This document shows, in pieces, positions 57,304 through 64,000 of a DNA stretch of 64,000 bases (position 1 is its first letter; every line of letters starts with the position of its first letter). The notes beneath the pieces were generated by a model. The model was not told the origin of the DNA. It searched no databases and saw only the letters and a list, made by a program, of their open reading frames with translations. The position numbers and the translations under genes are program-made. Source of the stretch: Lactobacillus pasteurii DSM 23907 = CRBIP 24.76 (GTDB taxonomy: Bacteria; Bacillota; Bacilli; Lactobacillales; Lactobacillaceae); the NCBI RefSeq assembly GCF_000297025.1, contig NZ_CAKD01000002.1:18774-82773 (forward strand), written 5' to 3'.

Positions 57304-57344
57304 AAAATAACGATGATCTTCTTTTTGAAAATCATCGTTATTTT
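57304..57344. terminator. Terminator between LysR and man operon
   Basis: Stem AAAATAACGATGAT / ATCATCGTTATTTT, nearly perfect; serves both convergent units. Confidence 0.85.
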
Positions 57345-57352
57345 AATTCATA

Positions 57353-57721
57353 CTATTTTTTCTTAAATGTGAAGCGCTGCTTCAGCTTTTGTCCTACGGA
57401 CAAAGCACGACGCATATGATCAGCTGGTATATGATTTCTCATAACTCGCAAGGTCTTTTTAGGATCCTTCGTATTAAAGATAAAATTACCATTTTTCTTG
57501 GTACGAATCTCAAATCTTGGAATATAGCGTCCATTAAAGTGAACATCCGCGATAACATAAGTTATCTCTTCCCAAGGAATTTGAACATAGTCTCCAACAT
57601 TTTTATCGTTATAGTATTCAAATGCCTTATCCCCTAGCATCACCTTGCCATAATTTGGCATGCCGCGAAACCAGGTTGCATTGGCTGTCAATTCGACAGT
57701 CGAATTAAGCGATCTAACCAT
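57353..57721 (-). CDS. manO: DUF956 protein ManO of the mannose PTS operon
   Basis: A 122-residue cytoplasmic protein of the DUF956 family, found almost only as the last gene of mannose-type PTS operons in lactobacilli and streptococci. VQIPWEEITYVIADVHFNGRYIPRFEIRT is the conserved core, a possible PH-like or small beta domain. It begins six bases after the IID gene. A regulatory or accessory role is presumed. Confidence 0.88.
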   Translation of the reverse strand: MVRSLNSTVELTANATWFRGMPNYGKVMLGDKAFEYYNDKNVGDYVQIPWEEITYVIADVHFNGRYIPRFEIRTKKNGNFIFNTKDPKKTLRVMRNHIPADHMRRALSVGQKLKQRFTFKKK

Positions 57722-57727
57722 TTTTTA

Positions 57728-58648
57728 TTAAAGAATTCCCCATACGTGGAATACAACACCAACAACAAAGATACCGATAATGATCCAGATTGGTGAAACT
57801 TTCTTCTTCAATAACCACATGCAAAGGAAAGTCAAAAGCAAACCTGCTAAACCTGGGATTAATTGGTCCAAGTTGTTTTGCAAAGTAGTAGTCTTGATGT
57901 TAGTCAAAGCCTTACCACTGCCCATGTTCCATTGCAACAATGCTTCTTGGATACCTTTGCCGCCTGCAGGAAGCTTGTCCCATTCGATGTAACCACCCTT
58001 TTGGATAGGTGTTTGTGAAACGATTGGAGCAAACTTGATACTTACCCAACGTTCAATCAATGAACCTAGGACGAACATACCCATCATTGAGGCACCACGA
58101 GTAACCTTCTTCAACAAACCACCAGACATGTCGTTAGTGATAGCTGAACCAGCCTTATAGCCGAATTCTTGAGTGTACCATAAGAAACCAATTCTGATTA
58201 AGTTCCAAAGTACGAAGAATAGGATTGGTCCCATGATGTTACCTTGGATAGCCATTGAAGCACCCAAAGCACCGATAATAGGACGAACAGTGAACCAGAA
58301 TACAGGGTCACCAACACCGGCCAAAGGTCCCATCATACCAACCTTAACACCTTGGATAGCTTCGTCTTGAACATCAACACCGTTAGCCTTGTCTTCTTCC
58401 AAAGCTAAAGTAACACCAACTACTGGAGCTGCAACGTATGGGTGTGTGTTAAAGAATACCAAGTGTCTTTGCAAAGCAGCAGCCATATCTTCTTTATTTG
58501 GATATAACTTTCTTAAAGCTGGAATAAGTGAGTATACGTAACCACCGTTCTGCATTCTTTCGTAGTTCCATGAACCTTGAAGGAATTGTGAACGCCACAT
58601 AACGTTAAAACGGTCACGCTTAGTTAATTTAATCTTGTTATCTGCCAT
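57728..58648 (-). CDS. manN: PTS mannose/fructose/sorbose transporter subunit IID
   Basis: A 306-residue membrane component. RSQFLQGSWNYERMQNGGYVYSLIPAL is the family N-terminal signature; GVKVGMMGPLAGVGDPVFWFTVRPIIGALGAS follows, and C-terminal helices end the protein. It pairs with IIC to form the glucose/mannose channel, which in many lactic acid bacteria is also a bacteriocin receptor. Confidence 0.95.
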   Translation of the reverse strand: MADNKIKLTKRDRFNVMWRSQFLQGSWNYERMQNGGYVYSLIPALRKLYPNKEDMAAALQRHLVFFNTHPYVAAPVVGVTLALEEDKANGVDVQDEAIQGVKVGMMGPLAGVGDPVFWFTVRPIIGALGASMAIQGNIMGPILFFVLWNLIRIGFLWYTQEFGYKAGSAITNDMSGGLLKKVTRGASMMGMFVLGSLIERWVSIKFAPIVSQTPIQKGGYIEWDKLPAGGKGIQEALLQWNMGSGKALTNIKTTTLQNNLDQLIPGLAGLLLTFLCMWLLKKKVSPIWIIIGIFVVGVVFHVWGIL

Positions 58649-58675
58649 TTTGAAAATCCTCCTCTAAGCGTCATC

Positions 58676-59482
58676 CTAATAATTATCAATAATATCGCCG
58701 AGTGGATCGCCAGCACCTGCGCTACCGGAGTTTGAACTACCGTTGCCACCCTTAGATTCAAGAGCCAAGTACATCAAAGCCATTGACAAACCAATTGCAC
58801 CAAGGGCAATCAAAGTCAAGTCTTGAATTGCGGCTAAAGCAAAACCAATAGCGAAGAATGGCCATACTTCCTTAGAAGCCATCATGTTGATAACCATTGC
58901 GTAACCTACGGCAACAACCATACCACCACCGATGCTCATACCTTCGTTTAACCAAGCAGGCATCATTGAAAGCCATGATTGTACCAAGTCTGAAGGAATA
59001 GCAAGCAATAAAGCAGCTGGGATAGCAATTCTCAAACCTTGCAAACATACAGCAACCCATTGCCATACGTCGATCATACGCCAGTTACCCTTCTTAGCTT
59101 CTGCGTCCATGAAGTGAACAACAGCAGTAGAAATAGTACGTACGATCATAGTCAAGAACAAACCAGCAACAGCCAAAGGAATAGCGATACCAGTAGCAGT
59201 ACCGATACCCTTAACACCTTGACCACTTTGTACCAAGATAATTGCTGAAGCAACAGATGCTAAAGCAGCGTCAGGTGCAACAGCGGCACCAATGTTTGCC
59301 CAACCTAAAGCGATCATTTGTAATTGACCACCTAAAATAATACCTAATTCAAGGTGACCAGTAACCAAACCAATTAAAGTACATGCAACTAATGGTTGGT
59401 GGAATTGCCATTGATCCAGGATACCTTCCATACCTGCAAGAAAGGCAACAACCACTACCAAAATCATTTGAATAGCGTTCAT
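58676..59482 (-). CDS. manM: PTS mannose/fructose/sorbose transporter subunit IIC
   Basis: A 268-residue polytopic protein with LVVVVAFLAGMEGILDQWQFHQPLVACTLIGLVTGHLELG at the start and GGQLQMIALGWANIGAAVAPDAALAS, typical of mannose-family IIC. The Gly/Ser-rich C-terminus (GGNGSSNSGSAGAGDP) is common in lactobacilli. It lies between IIAB and IID. Confidence 0.95.
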   Translation of the reverse strand: MNAIQMILVVVVAFLAGMEGILDQWQFHQPLVACTLIGLVTGHLELGIILGGQLQMIALGWANIGAAVAPDAALASVASAIILVQSGQGVKGIGTATGIAIPLAVAGLFLTMIVRTISTAVVHFMDAEAKKGNWRMIDVWQWVAVCLQGLRIAIPAALLLAIPSDLVQSWLSMMPAWLNEGMSIGGGMVVAVGYAMVINMMASKEVWPFFAIGFALAAIQDLTLIALGAIGLSMALMYLALESKGGNGSSNSGSAGAGDPLGDIIDNY

Positions 59483-59501
59483 TTATATACTCCTAACTTC
59501 T

Positions 59502-60506
59502 CTATTTGTTCTTTTCATCAAGCAAGGTTTGAGCCTTGTTCAAGATAGCATCCATGTTACCTGGGTTGTCTGATGGAACCTTACGTACATCAAACTTAAT
59601 ACCCATCTTTTCAAGTTCACGGAATGTATCTACGTCTTCTTGATTCATTGACAATACGTTGTTTGCGTTTACGTCACCTTCGCGATATGACATTGAACCA
59701 ACGTTGATTTCCTTAATGTCAATACCAGCCTTAATTGCACGTAATACGTCTTCAGGGTTTTCAAACAAAAGAAGTGCGTGAGTATTACCAAAACGAGTAT
59801 CCTTGGCAATTTCAGCCATCTTTTGCAATGGAACAGTATGAGCCTTAACTCCAGCTGGAGCAGCTTCGCGGATCATACTCTTACGTAATTCGTCCTTAGC
59901 AACGCTGTCAGAAACAACAATAACTCTGTCAGGATGCATTGATGGAATCCAACCAGTAGCAACTTGACCGTGCAACAAACGTGAGTCGATACGTGCCAAT
60001 ACGTACTTGATCTTTCCATCACCAATAACAGTTCCTTCTGGAATAGCCTTGGCCTTACCTGCACTAGCTTGTGCTGCAGCTGGCTTACTTTCTGCAGGCA
60101 TCAAGTCAACTGGCTTGGTCTTAACGCCATCCTTAGCAGGGGTTACGACAGCAGTAGCAATTTCCTTAGCAGTTGCGTTTGCGTTAACCATTCTTTGAGT
60201 TAATGCTTCAACTACCATAGGCAAGTTCATACCACTGACAATAGCCCACTTATCAGCATGTTGTTCAACTAAGCCGTTAGCTTGGTTGAATGGTGTACCA
60301 CCCCATAGGTCAACTAAAAACAATACTTCATCTTGACTATCAAATGAAGCGATGGCATTTTCCATCTTTGCTCGAATGTCATCTGGGCCTTCATCTGGTT
60401 TCAAAATGACATGTGCGAAATTAGTTTGTTCACCGAAAAGCATTCCTGCTGATTCAGCAATACCATCGGCGAAACCACCATGGCTGGCTAAAACAATTCC
60501 TACCAT
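59502..60506 (-). CDS. manL: PTS mannose transporter fused subunit IIAB
   Basis: A 334-residue two-domain phosphotransfer protein. IIA (about 1-125) has the phospho-His9 in LASHGG. An A/K-rich linker (about 125-160) leads to IIB (about 168-334) with phospho-His179 in SRLLHGQVATGW. It takes phosphate from HPr and passes it to the sugar. It is the first gene of manLMNO, with AGGAGGA before the ATG. Confidence 0.96.
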   Translation of the reverse strand: MVGIVLASHGGFADGIAESAGMLFGEQTNFAHVILKPDEGPDDIRAKMENAIASFDSQDEVLFLVDLWGGTPFNQANGLVEQHADKWAIVSGMNLPMVVEALTQRMVNANATAKEIATAVVTPAKDGVKTKPVDLMPAESKPAAAQASAGKAKAIPEGTVIGDGKIKYVLARIDSRLLHGQVATGWIPSMHPDRVIVVSDSVAKDELRKSMIREAAPAGVKAHTVPLQKMAEIAKDTRFGNTHALLLFENPEDVLRAIKAGIDIKEINVGSMSYREGDVNANNVLSMNQEDVDTFRELEKMGIKFDVRKVPSDNPGNMDAILNKAQTLLDEKNK

Positions 60507-60558
60507 GTTAAATCCTCCTCTAGATCTAAATGAATCCGATTTTTATTTTACTAAAAAA

Positions 60559-60572
60559 TCAAAACGTTTTCA
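60559..60572. promoter_or_regulatory. cre-like site upstream of the mannose PTS operon
   Basis: Minus strand TGAAAACGTTTTGA; one position differs from TGWNANCGNTNWCA. It lies 50 bases before the manL start, in the leader. Confidence 0.55.
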
Positions 60573-60579
60573 ATATTTT

Positions 60580-60606
60580 TTGTGTAATTAATGAAATAAT
60601 ACACAA
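60580..60606. promoter_or_regulatory. Long inverted repeat upstream of the mannose PTS operon
   Basis: TTGTG and CACAA arms are 17 bases apart, with the palindrome extending inwards (TTGTGTAATTA / TAATACACAA). The 12-mer TACACAAATAAT at its end also occurs at the pckA operator (48711-48722). No sigma-54 -24/-12 element is visible here. Confidence 0.45.
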
Positions 60607-60718
60607 ATAATCTTTGCGATCAGACTAGGCTTTAATTGATCTAAAAAATATACAAGTTAAAAAATGTGAAATTATTAGCATTATTTTTTTAGTTTTAAAA
60701 TTTTAAAAAATACAAAAA

Positions 60719-60742
60719 AAGAGGACAGCTTCGGCTGTCCTC
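60719..60742 (-). terminator. Terminator of the rRNA operon
   Basis: Perfect stem AAGAGGACAGC / GCTGTCCTCTT, loop TTCG, then TTTTTTT on the minus strand, 19 bases past tRNA-Asn. Confidence 0.9.
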
Positions 60743-60760
60743 TTCCTTCATTCCGCTTAG

Positions 60761-60833
60761 CTCCGGCTGTCAGACTCGAACTGACGACATCTTGATTAAC
60801 AGTCAAGCGCTCTACCAACTGAGCTAAGCCGGA
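60761..60833 (-). tRNA. tRNA-Asn (anticodon GTT)
   Basis: 73 bases; acceptor TCCGGCT / AGCCGGA with discriminator G; anticodon loop CTGTTAA gives GTT. It is the last gene of the rRNA operon, 13 bases after 5S. Confidence 0.95.
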
Positions 60834-60846
60834 ATATTAAAAAAGA

Positions 60847-60963
60847 GCGCGGCAGCTTCCTACCCTCACAGGCAGTTGCCCACCAACTACTCTCGGCGTT
60901 AAGAAGCTTAACTTCTGTGTTCGGCATGGGAACAGGTGTATCCTTCTTGCTATCGCCACCGCA
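60847..60963 (-). rRNA. 5S ribosomal RNA
   Basis: Recognised by GGTGGCGATAGC near the 5' end, CACCTGTTCCCATGCCGAAC in the middle and GAGAGTAGTTGGTGGG towards the 3' end. The ends pair (GTGCGG / CCGCGC); exact ends are good to a few bases. Confidence 0.93.
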
Positions 60964-61033
60964 CTCTTTTCTTGAGCTTGTGCGCTCAAAACTGAATCCA
61001 ATCCGCTCAAAACCTTTAGAAATCGTCTAGCCT

Positions 61034-63938
<2,905 letters not shown>

Positions 63939-64000
63939 ACTCAAGATCTCTCTTTAGTCGCTCTACAATTTCTTGCAATTCAATGATTGTCTCGGTTTTT
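63939..64000 (-). other. 16S-23S internal spacer (partial)
   Basis: The 62 bases upstream of the 23S 5' end run to the window edge. They contain no tRNA; the 16S gene should lie beyond base 64000. Confidence 0.8.

Noticed and set aside
60507..60720. Sigma-54 promoter for the mannose PTS operon
   Set aside because: I looked for TGGCAC-N5-TTGC upstream of manL on the minus strand and did not find it.

Overview
The window is low-GC Firmicute chromosome. Several features point to the genus Lactobacillus, probably the acidophilus/crispatus/helveticus group: a secreted S-layer-type protein with C-terminal SLAP repeats, an aggregation-promoting factor, a YSIRK/LPXTG surface protein, a SEC10/PgrA-domain protein, a complete mannose PTS with its DUF956 partner, and IS1182-type and IS256-type transposase remnants. 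No species is claimed, because I could not run a search.

Layout. Bases 1-4700 hold housekeeping genes on the minus strand (ligA cut by the window edge, pcrA, a membrane-anchored GH73 muramidase, tRNA-Leu). Bases 4741-16143 carry envelope glycan genes in two blocks: a glycosyltransferase, a flippase and a CDP-glycerol transferase, then a GT4 transferase, TagA and TagD. Between the blocks lie a P-type cation ATPase behind a yybP-ykoY-type manganese riboswitch and the NAD salvage pair pncB-nadE. Bases 16183-25925 hold a GntR regulator, a beta-helix protein without a signal peptide, tRNAs, an aminotransferase, an RpiR-regulated pair (an RpiA-like protein lacking the catalytic segment, plus a Gfo/Idh oxidoreductase), a ClC channel and the S-layer-type gene.

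Bases 26011-33309 are the accessory part: a MerR regulator, then a BspA-like LPXTG adhesin and a SLAP protein, each bracketed by remnants of one IS1182-family element. Bases 33315-37869 hold a 6-phospho-beta-glucosidase and HAD phosphatase sharing a divergent control region with a cre site, a SEC10 protein, apf and a 37-residue peptide gene. Bases 37910-44773 hold a GNAT acetyltransferase, the thiamine salvage operon thiM-thiD-thiE-tenA under a TPP riboswitch, psiE and the nucleoside catabolic operon deoC-deoB-deoD.

Bases 44774-45736 lack a normal gene but contain a candidate toxin-like membrane peptide and an IS256 scar. Bases 45737-60506 hold tRNA-Thr, a PARG-like protein, a nitroreductase, galE, pckA, a carboxymuconolactone-decarboxylase family protein, adhE, an amino acid permease, an acetyltransferase/LysR pair and the mannose PTS operon. 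Central metabolism genes here show likely CcpA (cre) and Rex sites. Bases 60719-64000 are the 3' part of a minus-strand rRNA operon (23S, 5S, tRNA-Asn, terminator).

The most unusual items are the RpiA-like/oxidoreductase operon with its three-operator divergent promoter, the cytoplasmic beta-helix protein, the toxin-like small RNA/peptide locus, the PARG-like gene, and the surface-protein genes lying between identical IS fragments.
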